Part shown: positions 55,793-64,000 of the stretch, one piece after another
How the letters are laid out: the number at the start of each line of letters is the position of its first letter
Numbering within the stretch: the stretch's first letter is position 1
Assembly (NCBI RefSeq): GCF_003989665.1
Contig: NZ_RZIJ01000010.1
Location: 124,001 to 188,000 of the forward strand
Source: Azospirillum doebereinerae
Lineage (GTDB): Bacteria > Pseudomonadota > Alphaproteobacteria > Azospirillales > Azospirillaceae
Direction of reading: 5' to 3'
DNA length: 64,000 nucleotides
Program-made: the position numbers and the translations under genes
The notes under the pieces: model-generated
Database searches by the model: none
Told to the model about the DNA's origin: nothing
Seen by the model: only the letters and a program-made list of their open reading frames with translations

Positions 55793-58026
55793 GCAACCCC
55801 ATCCAGGACACCGGCGACCATGACGACGGCGACGAAGCCCTCGCCGCCGCCGACCCGCATCTGGTCCACGACCTCGCCCTGGCGCACCCGGAGGTGACGA
55901 CGCTGGCGGCGGCCGGGCTGGCGCGGATGATCGACGCGGAGGGGCGTGGGCTGGTTCCGCTCGGCCTGCCGCTCCCCAAAGGCAAGCGCGACCTGCTGGT
56001 GCCGGCCGAGCGGCGCGACGCGATCCGGCTGGAGATCGGCGGCCGCATCGACCGCGCCCACCGCCGGGACGCCCTGCTGGCCCAGGGGCGCCGCGCGCTG
56101 GACGGCACCCGCACCGCCCTGCTCTCCGCCGAGGATCGCACCCGCGTGCGCGCCGTCCGCACCGACGAACTGCGCTGGCCCGGCCTGCCCCTGCCCGTCC
56201 GCCTCCAGGCGAGCCGCAGCCTCGACGCGCTGGAGCTGTCGGATTTGGGCGACGCCGAACTCGCTGGCCGGCTGGAACACGACCCCGCCTTGGCCGGCGC
56301 TCTGGACGACTCCCTGTCGCGCGTCGCCGCCGCGCTCCGCGCCTACGCCGAAGAGATCGGCGAGCCGGCCGACGACTGGACCTTCGCCGCCTTCGCCGAC
56401 CGGCTGACCCGCGCCGCCCGCAACCGCTTCGACGCCGACGATCTGCTCGACCGCTGGGAGCGCGAGCACGACCAGTGGCGCCGCGACCGTGCCGAGGCGC
56501 GCGGCCGGGCCTACGTCGACCGCCATTTCGACTTCGCCCGCTTCGAGCGGCTGTTCCCGGTGGCGCGCGGCCTCAATCGCAAACTGGTGCTGGTGATCGG
56601 CCCGACCAACTCCGGCAAGACGCACCGCGCCATCGGCGCCTTGAAATCCGCCCGCGACGGCGTCTACCTCGCGCCGCTTCGCCTGCTGGCGCTGGAGGTG
56701 ATGGAGCGCCTGAACGCCGAGGGCACCCCCACCACGCTGGTCACCGGCGAGGAGGAGATCCGCACCCCCGGCGCCCGCCACACCGCTTCCACCATCGAGG
56801 TGATGGATCCCGACCGCCCGGTCGCGGTTGCGGTGATCGACGAGATCCAGATGCTGGCCGACCCGGACCGCGGCTGGGCCTGGACCGCCGCGCTGATGGG
56901 GGTGCCGGCGGAGACCGTCTACATCCTCGGCGCGCCGGAGGTCCGCCCGCTGGTCGAGCGCGCCGCCGCCCATCTCGGCGAGCCGCTGGAGGTGGTGGAA
57001 TTGGACCGCAAGACCCCGCTGACCGCGCTGGACCGCCGGCTCGACTGGCCGGAGATCGAGCCCGGCGACGCGCTGATCGCCTTTTCCCGGCGCGAGGTCC
57101 ATTCCGTGCGCGACACGCTGCTGGCGCGCGGCCTCACGGTGGCGACCGTCTACGGCGCCTTGGCGCCCGCCGTCCGGCGGCGCGAGGCGGCGCGCTTCCT
57201 GTCCGGCGAGGCCGACGTGGTGGTGGCGACCGACGCCATCGGGATGGGGCTGAACCTGCCTTGCCGCCGGGTGCTGTTCACCGCCCTGGAGAAGTTCGAC
57301 GGCACCGCCATCCGCCCGCTGACCGCGACGGAGGTCAAGCAGATCGCCGGCCGCGCCGGCCGCTTCGGCCAGTTCGAGGAGGGCTTCTACGGAGTGGTGG
57401 CGCGCGGCACGCCGGCCCAACTGCGCCAGCTGCTGGAGCGCCCCGACCACCGGCTGCACCCCAACGCCCCGCTGTCCGTCCGCCCGACCCGCGCCATGTT
57501 GGCCCGGCTGGCCGGCCACATCGGGACGCAGGAGACCCGGCTGCTGGTCGATTGCTTCGCCGACGCCGCCGTCGCCGGATCGCCCTTCCGGCTGTCGGAC
57601 CTGTCGGGGCTGCGGCGCGCGGCGCTGCTGCTGGACGCCCGTCGGCTGAGTCTGTCCGACCGGCTCGACCTGCTGCTCGCCCCTGCCGACCTGGAGGACC
57701 CCGCCGACGCCAAGGTCTACGCCGCGATCCTGGAGGCCGTCGAGGCGCGGGAGACTCTGCCGCTCGGTCGCCTGATTCCGCCCCGGCTGGACGGACTTGA
57801 AGCTGACCTGTTGGAGGGGCTGTCGCGCGCCTGCGATCTGTATTTCTGGGCGGCGCGAAAGTTTCCCGATTCTCTGCCGGACCGCGACCACGTGCGCGCA
57901 ACCCGCGACGCGATCGGCCAGCGCTTGTCGGAACGGCTGGCGTCGCGCGCGCGACGCCGCGAACCGCCGCCCGCCGCCGGCTTCCGGGGGGCGCCGCGCA
58001 AGCGCTTCGGTCCGAAACGGCGTTGA
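55789..58026 (+). CDS. Suv3-like RNA helicase
   Basis: A 745-aa superfamily 2 helicase. The Walker A motif is GPTNSGKT near residue 270, a form characteristic of the mitochondrial RNA helicase Suv3. Motif II is DEIQM near 350, and the C-terminal helicase lobe includes VVVATDAIGMGLNLP and QIAGRAGRFG. The N-terminal 200 residues are helical and specific to this group. The Arg-rich C-terminus (APRKRFGPKRR) may bind RNA. Suv3 works with exoribonucleases in RNA turnover; coupling to an RNA methyltransferase gene here fits an RNA role. Confidence 0.92.
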   Translation: MSNPIQDTGDHDDGDEALAAADPHLVHDLALAHPEVTTLAAAGLARMIDAEGRGLVPLGLPLPKGKRDLLVPAERRDAIRLEIGGRIDRAHRRDALLAQGRRALDGTRTALLSAEDRTRVRAVRTDELRWPGLPLPVRLQASRSLDALELSDLGDAELAGRLEHDPALAGALDDSLSRVAAALRAYAEEIGEPADDWTFAAFADRLTRAARNRFDADDLLDRWEREHDQWRRDRAEARGRAYVDRHFDFARFERLFPVARGLNRKLVLVIGPTNSGKTHRAIGALKSARDGVYLAPLRLLALEVMERLNAEGTPTTLVTGEEEIRTPGARHTASTIEVMDPDRPVAVAVIDEIQMLADPDRGWAWTAALMGVPAETVYILGAPEVRPLVERAAAHLGEPLEVVELDRKTPLTALDRRLDWPEIEPGDALIAFSRREVHSVRDTLLARGLTVATVYGALAPAVRRREAARFLSGEADVVVATDAIGMGLNLPCRRVLFTALEKFDGTAIRPLTATEVKQIAGRAGRFGQFEEGFYGVVARGTPAQLRQLLERPDHRLHPNAPLSVRPTRAMLARLAGHIGTQETRLLVDCFADAAVAGSPFRLSDLSGLRRAALLLDARRLSLSDRLDLLLAPADLEDPADAKVYAAILEAVEARETLPLGRLIPPRLDGLEADLLEGLSRACDLYFWAARKFPDSLPDRDHVRATRDAIGQRLSERLASRARRREPPPAAGFRGAPRKRFGPKRR

Positions 58027-58233
58027 GAAGGAGTGAGAATGAGACAGTGAACGATTTGCCCTTTACATTGTTCTGAACACACGGATCATCTCTCCCCGCG
58101 GGGTGGCCGGAGATAGGGAGAGGCTATCGCTGCGCATGGAAGTCCCGATTGGACCTTCGCGCCCCGCGATGCCACCTTCCAAGAACCGGCCACGCGCGTG
58201 TCCGGCAACCGTCGTCGTTCAGGAGCCTCCGGC
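58027..58233 (+). promoter_or_regulatory. Potentially structured leader of mntH
   Basis: This 207-bp gap upstream of mntH holds a hairpin, CTCTCCC (58090-58096) with GGGAGAG (58116-58122). Its loop contains GTGGCCGG (58103-58110), which is fully complementary to CCGGCCAC at 58186-58193, near the start codon. The two pairings look like a switch or pseudoknot. It does not match the yybP-ykoY manganese riboswitch consensus that I know. Function is inferred only. Confidence 0.4.
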
Positions 58234-59526
58234 GTGACCACCCCCTCTTCCCGCGCGCAATCCGCCACCGCTCCGGTTCCGATGCCCCCCCGCCGTTTCT
58301 GGACGATGATGGGCCCCGGCTTCGTCGTCGCCGTCGGCTACATGGATCCGGGCAACTGGGCCACCGACATCGCCGCCGGGTCGAGCTTCGGCTTCGCCCT
58401 GCTGTCGGCGGTGCTGATCGCCAGCCTCGCCGGCATCTTCCTGCAAACCCTGATCGTCCGGCTGACGCTGGCGACCGGCAAGGATCTGGCCCGCCTGATC
58501 CGCGACCGCTTCCCGCGCCCGGTGGCGATGGTGGTGTGGGCGGTGTCGGAGCTGGCGATGGTCGCCACCGATCTGGCCGAGCTGCTGGGCAGCGCCATCG
58601 CGCTGAAGCTGCTGTTCGGCATCCCGATCCTGGCCGGGGTGGTGATCGCCGCCGTCGCCACCTTCGCCATCCTGGCCCTGCCCGGCGCGCGCGGCCGGGC
58701 GCCGGAGCTGGTGGTGGGCGCGCTGATGAGCGTGGTCGTCGTCTGTTTCGGCTGGGAGTTGCTGATCGCCAAGCCCGACGCTGGCGCCCTGCTGGCCGGT
58801 CTGGTGCCCACCGTCGAACTGGCCCGCGACCCGGAGATGCTCTACCTGTCGCTCGGCATCATCGGCGCCACCGTCATGCCGCACAACCTGTTCCTGCATT
58901 CCGGCTTGGTGCGCTCGCGGCTGGCAGCGGAGGCGACCGACGCCGAGCGGCAACGCGCCGCCCGCTGGCTGACCATCGATCTGGCGAGCGCCCTGACGCT
59001 GGCCGGTCTGGTCAACGGCGCCATCCTGGCCGTCGCCGCCGTCGCCTTCCAAGGCATCGCGCCGGAAGCCAGCCCGCCCGGCATCGAGGACGCCCACGCC
59101 CTGCTGGACAGCACCATCGGCACCGGTGCGGCCCTGATCTTCGCCGTGGCCCTGCTGGCCGCCGGGCAAAGCTCCACCACCACCGGGACGATGGCCGGGC
59201 AGATCGTCACGGAAGGCTTCCTGAACCTGCGGATGCGCCCGCTGATGCGCGCGCTCGTCACCCGCAGCGCCTCCCTGGTGCCGGCGCTGGCCATCCTGTG
59301 GACCTCGGGCGACGGCGCGGCGGACGAGTTGCTGGTGCTGAGCCAGGTGATCCTGGCGCTGACCCTGCCCTTCATCCTGGTGCCGATGCTGCTGCTGCTG
59401 CGCAACCGCGATCTGATGGGCGGTTTGGCGATGGCGCCGCTGACCCTGCGGCTGGCCAGCGCCATGGTGCTGGTGCTGACCGGCCTGTCGGGCTGGCTGG
59501 CCGGGACCACCGCCATGGTGTCCTGA
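58234..59526 (+). CDS. mntH: Nramp-family Mn2+/Fe2+ transporter
   Basis: Proton-coupled divalent metal importer of 430 aa with about 11 helices, inner membrane. The metal-binding motif of helix 1 is DPGN in GYMDPGNWATDIAAGSSFG, and helix 6 has the MPH motif in GATVMPHNLFLHSGLVRS. I chose the GTG at 58234, which has an AGGAG site 8 nt upstream, over the GTG at 58198. Regulation by metal is likely; see the leader entry. Confidence 0.95.
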   Translation: MTTPSSRAQSATAPVPMPPRRFWTMMGPGFVVAVGYMDPGNWATDIAAGSSFGFALLSAVLIASLAGIFLQTLIVRLTLATGKDLARLIRDRFPRPVAMVVWAVSELAMVATDLAELLGSAIALKLLFGIPILAGVVIAAVATFAILALPGARGRAPELVVGALMSVVVVCFGWELLIAKPDAGALLAGLVPTVELARDPEMLYLSLGIIGATVMPHNLFLHSGLVRSRLAAEATDAERQRAARWLTIDLASALTLAGLVNGAILAVAAVAFQGIAPEASPPGIEDAHALLDSTIGTGAALIFAVALLAAGQSSTTTGTMAGQIVTEGFLNLRMRPLMRALVTRSASLVPALAILWTSGDGAADELLVLSQVILALTLPFILVPMLLLLRNRDLMGGLAMAPLTLRLASAMVLVLTGLSGWLAGTTAMVS

Positions 59527-59625
59527 CTGACGGGCTTGCTGCGGTAGCGCGTCGGACGCTCGACCGGGAGCGGGGAATGGTCCATGGTGCGCGCCCCGCT
59601 TCCCCCATTCCACCGGACACTTCTT

Positions 59626-59841
59626 ATGGACCCCGCTCTCGAACAGCGTCTGACCGATCTCGAAAGCCGTGTCGCCCATCACGAGCGCATGGCCGAGGAA
59701 ATGTCGGAGGTCCTCTACGAGCAGAGCCGCACCATCGACCGGCTGACGCTCCACCTGCGCCGCCTGCGCGAACAGATGGCGGAGGTCGAGGCCGGCGGGG
59801 GACGCTCGCCGCAGGACGACCGCCCCCCGCCGCATTACTGA
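59626..59841 (+). CDS. slyX: SlyX-family small coiled-coil protein
   Basis: A 71-aa helical protein: LEQRLTDLESRVAHHERMAE, then LYEQSRTIDRLTLHLRRLRE, then a Pro-rich end (DDRPPPHY). This is the usual SlyX pattern. Its function is unknown in any species. It lies 99 bp after mntH. Confidence 0.87.
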   Translation: MDPALEQRLTDLESRVAHHERMAEEMSEVLYEQSRTIDRLTLHLRRLREQMAEVEAGGGRSPQDDRPPPHY

Positions 59842-59853
59842 GCGGGCGCCGGC

Positions 59854-61335
59854 TCAGGCGTAACCGTCGTAGACGACCTCGGTCATCATTCCCGTCGCCA
59901 TGTGCAGCAGGTTGTGGCAGTGCAGCGGCCAGCGGCCGGGGTTGTCCGCGTCGAAGGCCACGGCGACGCTCCCTCTTACCGGCACCAGCACCGTGTCGCG
60001 CACCGCCCCGGCCAGCGGCGCGCCGTTCAGCGCGACCACCTGAAAGTGATGGCCATGCAGGTGCATCGGGTGGGCCATGTCCGACGCGTTCTCCAGCGTC
60101 AGGACCACCCGTTGTCCCTTGGCGACCGTCAAGGGCGCGTGCGCGCCGAACGCGCGGTCGTCGAGCGTCCAAGCATAGGGCATCATCGATCCGGTCAGCC
60201 GCAGGCGGGCCGTGACGTCCGCCGCCCGCGCCGGCAACGGGGCGAGCGCGGTGAGGCGCCCCTCCAACCCCAGGTCGAGCGCGCCGGTGGCCTCGGACGA
60301 CCGGCCGGACAACTTCGTCACCGCCGCACCGGCGCTCGCCAGAACGATGCCGGTGCGTTCCACCGCCCCTTCGCGCAGAGCCAGGATTGGAAAGGCGCCG
60401 CCCTCGGCGGGCAGGGTCAGGCGGATGTCCAGACGCTGGCCCATCGTCATCCCGAAGCGGCGCCCCTCCACCGGTCGGACCGGCGTGCCGTCCACCGCGA
60501 TCACGCGGCCGGTCAGGCCGCCAAGGTCGATGTGGAAGGCGGTCGAGGTCGCTCCGTTGATGATCCGCAGCCGCACCCGGCCGCCCCGCTCCACCCGCAC
60601 CAGTTCGGGATCGTCGAGGGTGCGGTCGTTGGCGAGGTAGGCGTCGTACTCGACGTCGTTCAGGTCCATCGCCATGGCCCCGCCGCCCATCCCGTGCATG
60701 GCGTGGCCGGAAGCGGCCGGGGCCGGCATGGCGTGGTTCATGCCGGCGTGACCGCCGCCATGCCCGGCTCCATGGCCGGAGGGCACCGCGCCACCGGTCA
60801 GGCCGGCCAGCAACTCCGCCGGATCGCGGAAGGTGAAGTCGTGCAGCAGGACCACCACCTCCTGCTCGTCGGCGAGCCGGTCGTCGGCGCTTCGCACGAT
60901 CAGCGGCGCGGCCATCAGGCGCTGCTCCTGCAGACCGTGGTGGGAATGCATCCAGTGTGTTCCCGGACGCGGCTCGTAAGCGTAGGACACCGTCGTGCCA
61001 TCGGGGATGTTCGGGCGGTTGAGGTCGGCGACGCCGTCCTGGACGTAGGGCGGGGTCTGTCCATGCCAGTGGATGACGCTGTCCTCGCCCGATCGGTTGG
61101 CGAGGTCGACCAGGAAACGTCGGCCGGGATCGAGGGTCAGACCGGCGGTGCCATCGGGCTGGCGGATGCCGAAGACGGTGGCGGCCTTGCCGTTCACCTC
61201 CAGCGTGCGGCCGTCAACCGTCAGCCGGGTGGCGGCGCCGGCAGCAAGAGCACGCGGAAATGCGGGAAGCAGGGCGGCGCAGCCGCCGGCGGCGGCCGTG
61301 GCCAACAGGCGACGGCGGGAAACTGGGAGAGTCAT
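59854..61335 (-). CDS. Multicopper oxidase (CueO/CopA-like), Tat-exported
   Basis: Periplasmic blue-copper oxidase of 493 aa. The N-terminus has a twin-arginine signal (SRRRLLATAAAGG). Copper motifs in order are HWHGQ, HSHHG, HPMHLHGHHFQV and HCHNLLHMATGMM. A Met/His-rich insertion at about residues 190-220 (HGAGHGGGHAGMNHAM, then GHAMHGMGGGAMAMD) is like the substrate-copper region of CueO. It probably oxidises Cu(I) for copper tolerance. It is preceded by a small Cys-containing exported protein gene on the same strand. Confidence 0.94.
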   Translation of the reverse strand: MTLPVSRRRLLATAAAGGCAALLPAFPRALAAGAATRLTVDGRTLEVNGKAATVFGIRQPDGTAGLTLDPGRRFLVDLANRSGEDSVIHWHGQTPPYVQDGVADLNRPNIPDGTTVSYAYEPRPGTHWMHSHHGLQEQRLMAAPLIVRSADDRLADEQEVVVLLHDFTFRDPAELLAGLTGGAVPSGHGAGHGGGHAGMNHAMPAPAASGHAMHGMGGGAMAMDLNDVEYDAYLANDRTLDDPELVRVERGGRVRLRIINGATSTAFHIDLGGLTGRVIAVDGTPVRPVEGRRFGMTMGQRLDIRLTLPAEGGAFPILALREGAVERTGIVLASAGAAVTKLSGRSSEATGALDLGLEGRLTALAPLPARAADVTARLRLTGSMMPYAWTLDDRAFGAHAPLTVAKGQRVVLTLENASDMAHPMHLHGHHFQVVALNGAPLAGAVRDTVLVPVRGSVAVAFDADNPGRWPLHCHNLLHMATGMMTEVVYDGYA

Positions 61336-61393
61336 GAGGGACTCCGGAAAAGGCAGGGATGAGGATGAGGGATGCCCCTAACCAGGGCAGCGG

Positions 61394-61786
61394 TCATCCC
61401 AAGCGTGGCGGCGGCAAATCCGGCGGCACGCCCACACCGTCCAGCAAGGAGGCTCCCGCCGGACGATCCGCTCCTCTGCCCGGCTCGGGCGCCGACAGGC
61501 TTTCGGCGGCGAGGCCCACAGGCATGGCAACGCAAGCCAGCCCCGCGCAGCAGGGAGGACGCGCCCGGCCCTGTCCGTGATGGCAGGGCGCCGCGTCATC
61601 CGGCATGGACAGCCGCGCAACGGGCGTCGCCGTGCCTGTGGCGTGCTGATGCGCGGCGTGGGCGGATGCCTTGTGGTTGGCCATGGCGGACGCACCACCG
61701 GACCACGACAGCAGGACAGCCAGAGCCAGGACGCTCATCAGCGCCGGCATCGCCCGTCCAAACCTTGTCCACAGCCCTGCCCGCAT
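61394..61786 (-). CDS. Small exported Cys/His protein (DUF2946-like)
   Basis: A protein of about 130 aa. A signal peptide (RAMPALMSVLALAVLLSW, cleaved near ASAMA) is followed by a His-rich stretch (NHKASAHAAHQHA), a Cys cluster (PCHHGQGRARPPCCAGLAC) and a Pro-rich end. DUF2946 proteins next to copper-resistance genes look like this. It lies 58 bp upstream of the multicopper oxidase and probably shares its operon. The start is uncertain: ATG 61786, ATG 61819 and TTG 61843 are all in frame; I prefer 61786, directly before the signal peptide. Confidence 0.7.
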   Translation of the reverse strand: MRAGLWTRFGRAMPALMSVLALAVLLSWSGGASAMANHKASAHAAHQHATGTATPVARLSMPDDAAPCHHGQGRARPPCCAGLACVAMPVGLAAESLSAPEPGRGADRPAGASLLDGVGVPPDLPPPRLG

Positions 61787-61962
61787 GCGGCGCCATCCCG
61801 TTTCCGACCCGCCACACATAGGCCGAAGGGCGCGGACGGTCAATCGGCCACCCCTTTCGGGACAGCTCCCGGCCTATGGTCATAGCCGATCGCGCGAGCA
61901 TGGAAGTGCAACAATCAACCCCTATATTGGCGGTCACCCGAAACCACCCCCAGCCCCTTGTC

Positions 61963-62169
61963 ATGACCGCCACCACCCGTCCGGCCCACCACGCCCACGC
62001 CCGTCAGCTTCATTGCGCCTGCTGCGGCCGTCCTTTCGCCCGCCCGTCGATGCGCGGGCCGGCGCCGCTCTATTGCTCGGCCGATTGCCAGAAGCAGATG
62101 CGCGTGCGGATGCGGGTGTGGAACGAGGTTGGGCAAGCCCGGCCGGAGCGCTTCCGCCGGGCGTCCTAG
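61963..62169 (+). CDS. Small zinc-ribbon-like protein
   Basis: A 68-aa protein with one CxxC pair (LHCACCGRPFARP) and a second C-x3-C (LYCSADCQK), a likely zinc-binding treble clef, followed by a basic helix (MRVRMRVWNEVG). It resembles DUF2116/DUF2256-style ribbons. The start is the ATG at 61963; an upstream ATG at 61876 is in frame but lacks similar composition. It is convergent with the MFS gene, only 10 bp apart. Confidence 0.65.
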   Translation: MTATTRPAHHAHARQLHCACCGRPFARPSMRGPAPLYCSADCQKQMRVRMRVWNEVGQARPERFRRAS

Positions 62170-62179
62170 CGGCCCGCCG

Positions 62180-63388
62180 TCAGGCCCGTTCGGCCTTCTG
62201 ACCGGTCTTGGGCAGTAAGACCGCGAACAGACCCAGCAACGGCAGGAACGAGCAAACCAGATAGACGAAATCGATGCCCATCCAATCGGCCAGCACGCCG
62301 AGCCCGGCCGCCCCGATCCCGGCGAACCCGAAGGCCAGACCGAAGAACAGCCCCGACACCATGCCGACCCGGCCCGGCACCAGTTCCTGCGCGTAGACCA
62401 CGATGGCCGGGAAGGCCGAGGCCAACGCCAGCCCGATGACCGCGCTCAACGCGATGGTCGCCGTCAGCCCGACATGGGGCAGCACCAGCGTGAAAGGCAG
62501 GATCCCAAGGATCGTCGTCCAGATGACGGTCTTGCGGCCGATCCGGTCGCCGATGGGGCCGCCGATCACCGTGCCCGTCGCCACGGCCGCGAGGAAGACG
62601 AACAGGCAGAGCTGCGCCGTCCGCGCCGGCAGGTCGAAGCGGTGCATCAGGTAGAAGGTGTAGTAGCTGGTGATGCTCGCCAGATAGATGTATTTCGAGA
62701 AGATCAGCACGACCAACACCGACATCGCCCGGCGGACCTGGGCCTGGGTCAGGTCGGAATGCCCGGCCCCCGCCCCACGCGCCGCACGGCGCGTGTGCCC
62801 GTTGTGCTTGGACCAGTTCCCCAGCCCCGCCAGGACGACCATGCCCGCCAGCGCCGCGAAGGCGAACCAAGCGAGGCTGCTCTGCCCATGCGGCAGGATG
62901 ACGAAGGCGGCCAGCAGCGGCCCCAGCGAGGAGCCGAGGTTGCCGCCGACCTGGAACAACGACTGCGCCAGCCCATGCGCGCCGCCCGACGCCAGCCGCG
63001 CGATGCGCGACGCCTCAGGATGGAAGATGGAGGAGCCGAGCCCCAGCAGGACTCCACCGGCCAGCAGCATCGGGTAGCCGGTCGCGAAGGCCAGGGTTAC
63101 CAACCCGCCCAGCGTGGCGCCCATGCCGATGGTCAGCGAATAGGGCATCGGCCGGCGGTCGGTGAAGAGGCCGATGAGCGGTTGCAGCAGCGAGGCCGTG
63201 ATCTGGTAGATCAGCGTCAGCACGCCGATCTGCGTGAAGCTGAGGTCGAAGCCCTCCTTCAGGATGGGATAGATCGCCGGCAGAAGCGACTGCATCATGT
63301 CGTTCAGCAGATGGCAGGCGCTGATCGCCCCCAGGATGGAAAACGCGGTCGTGCCGGCCTTGGGCCGGGCAATGGCGCTTTGGAACAC
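62180..63388 (-). CDS. MFS exporter, fosmidomycin-resistance (Fsr) type
   Basis: A 402-aa, 12-helix major-facilitator protein of the inner membrane. Features seen are LGAISACHLLNDMMQSLLPAI at helix 1, the loop motif GLFTDRRPMPYSL between helices 2 and 3, and GLGSSIFHPEASRIARLAS, which is characteristic of the Fsr group. The natural substrate is unknown. It is divergent from an AraC-type regulator gene; the 132-bp gap (63389-63520) should hold both promoters, so the regulator may control the exporter. Confidence 0.9.
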   Translation of the reverse strand: MFQSAIARPKAGTTAFSILGAISACHLLNDMMQSLLPAIYPILKEGFDLSFTQIGVLTLIYQITASLLQPLIGLFTDRRPMPYSLTIGMGATLGGLVTLAFATGYPMLLAGGVLLGLGSSIFHPEASRIARLASGGAHGLAQSLFQVGGNLGSSLGPLLAAFVILPHGQSSLAWFAFAALAGMVVLAGLGNWSKHNGHTRRAARGAGAGHSDLTQAQVRRAMSVLVVLIFSKYIYLASITSYYTFYLMHRFDLPARTAQLCLFVFLAAVATGTVIGGPIGDRIGRKTVIWTTILGILPFTLVLPHVGLTATIALSAVIGLALASAFPAIVVYAQELVPGRVGMVSGLFFGLAFGFAGIGAAGLGVLADWMGIDFVYLVCSFLPLLGLFAVLLPKTGQKAERA

Positions 63389-63520
63389 GGTGGAAACCCT
63401 TTTTCTCCCCTCGGCCGGACCGGCGGCCGGGCGGGACGTTGCGCGTCATGGACCGTAAGCATATGAAGGACGGAAGAGGCCCGCCACCGAGGTCAGGCCG
63501 ATTTTCTACGAGACTGGGCC

Positions 63521-64000
63521 ATGGTCCGGAACGTTCCCATCGACGCCATCGACGCGGTGCCGCGCCCGCTGATCGTGACGGGCCACGACTACCAGGACGG
63601 CGGCATGCTCGCTCCCCACCGGCACCGGCGCGGGCAGTTGCTCTCCGGCGCCACGGGGGTGCTGGTGCTGGCGACCTCGCAGGGGCGGTGGGTGATGCCG
63701 CCGCAGCGCGGCCTGTGGATCCCACCGGGCGTCGTCCACGAGGTGCGCATGATCGGCGCGGTCAGCACCCAGAGCCTCTACCTGGAACCGGAATTGACCG
63801 GCGGCATGCCCGACCGCTGTCAGGTCGTCGGCCTGTCGCCCTTCATGCGCAGCCTGATGACCAGGGCGATGGACGTGCCGGTGGATTACGAGCCGGACAG
63901 CCACGCCGGGGCGCTGATGGCGCTGATCCTGCACGAGCTGCGGCAATTGCCGGTGCTGCCGCTCTCCCTGCCCTTTCCGGGGCACGCCGCCCTGGCGGAG
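63521..64000 (+). CDS. AraC-family transcription regulator, truncated by right edge
   Basis: The visible 160 residues are an AraC_N-type cupin sensor domain: TGHDYQDGGMLAPHRHRRGQLL opens it, then GRWVMPPQRGLWIPPGVVHEV. The helix-turn-helix pair is expected beyond residue 160, outside the window, so the call rests on the sensor domain alone. It is divergent from the Fsr-like MFS exporter gene. Confidence 0.8.
   Translation, partial: MVRNVPIDAIDAVPRPLIVTGHDYQDGGMLAPHRHRRGQLLSGATGVLVLATSQGRWVMPPQRGLWIPPGVVHEVRMIGAVSTQSLYLEPELTGGMPDRCQVVGLSPFMRSLMTRAMDVPVDYEPDSHAGALMALILHELRQLPVLPLSLPFPGHAALAE

Noticed and set aside
58091..58180. yybP-ykoY manganese riboswitch upstream of mntH
   Set aside because: The conserved loop sequences of that class are not visible; only generic pairings are seen.

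Overview
The window is a high-GC alphaproteobacterial chromosome segment. Gene content and order point to the Rhodospirillales, most likely Azospirillum or a close relative. This is a judgement from gene order (yebC-ruvCAB-ybgC-tolQRAB-pal-cpoB-tilS-ftsH, and zapA-6S RNA-fau) and protein style, not from a database search. Coding density is very high. I see no tRNA, rRNA, CRISPR array, prophage or classical insertion sequence.

Layout. 1-4.9 kb (minus): an anion permease cut by the left edge, a metallo-beta-lactamase-fold hydrolase, a membrane-free chemotaxis receptor, a cation-efflux protein and PdxH. 5.0-10 kb: a glycine-zipper lipoprotein, a CbpA-like DnaJ protein, a YihY/BrkB membrane protein (minus), FabI and a 389-aa protein I do not recognise. 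10-24.3 kb (minus): an exported esterase-like hydrolase, then the long envelope and recombination block read yebC, ruvC, ruvA, ruvB, ybgC, tolQ, tolR, tolA, tolB, pal, cpoB, tilS, ftsH. 24.5-26.7 kb (minus): a coiled-coil protein, zapA, 6S RNA, 5-formyl-THF cyclo-ligase and a YmdB-like phosphoesterase. 27-39 kb (plus): transketolase, GAPDH, two large TPR glycosyltransferases, an orphan HicB (minus), two small unknown proteins, class I aldolase, ThiE and a TauE/SafE permease. 39-48 kb: a FadL-type porin, EpmA (minus), an RTX-repeat protein, EF-P, a SuhB-like phosphatase, an OmpA-like/MotA-like/MotB-like triad and a small secreted protein. 48-54.8 kb (minus): a small unknown protein, a GNAT acetyltransferase, an M16 peptidase, ThrC, a GH5 cellulase and a patatin. 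55-64 kb: an rRNA/tRNA methyltransferase coupled to a Suv3-like helicase, MntH, SlyX, a multicopper oxidase with a DUF2946-like partner, a small zinc-ribbon protein, an Fsr-like MFS exporter and the N-terminus of an AraC-type regulator.

The most unusual object is ruvC. The Holliday-junction resolvase is fused in frame to a DUF559 (Vsr-like, PD-(D/E)XK) nuclease domain. That domain lies between two inverted copies of a palindromic repeat. From repeat end to repeat end the unit spans 513 bp (171 codons), and the last few ruvC codons and the 4-bp overlap with ruvA follow it. The same repeat style recurs in two other intergenic gaps. This looks like a repeat-bounded nuclease unit that landed in a core recombination gene without breaking the frame.

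Other points of interest are a TPR-glycosyltransferase-FkbM triple fusion next to a TPR/GT41 O-GlcNAc-transferase-like gene, sitting between gap and the aldolase gene where pgk is often found; a GH5 cellulase and an RTX protein that both lack signal peptides; and a long, potentially structured leader upstream of mntH.
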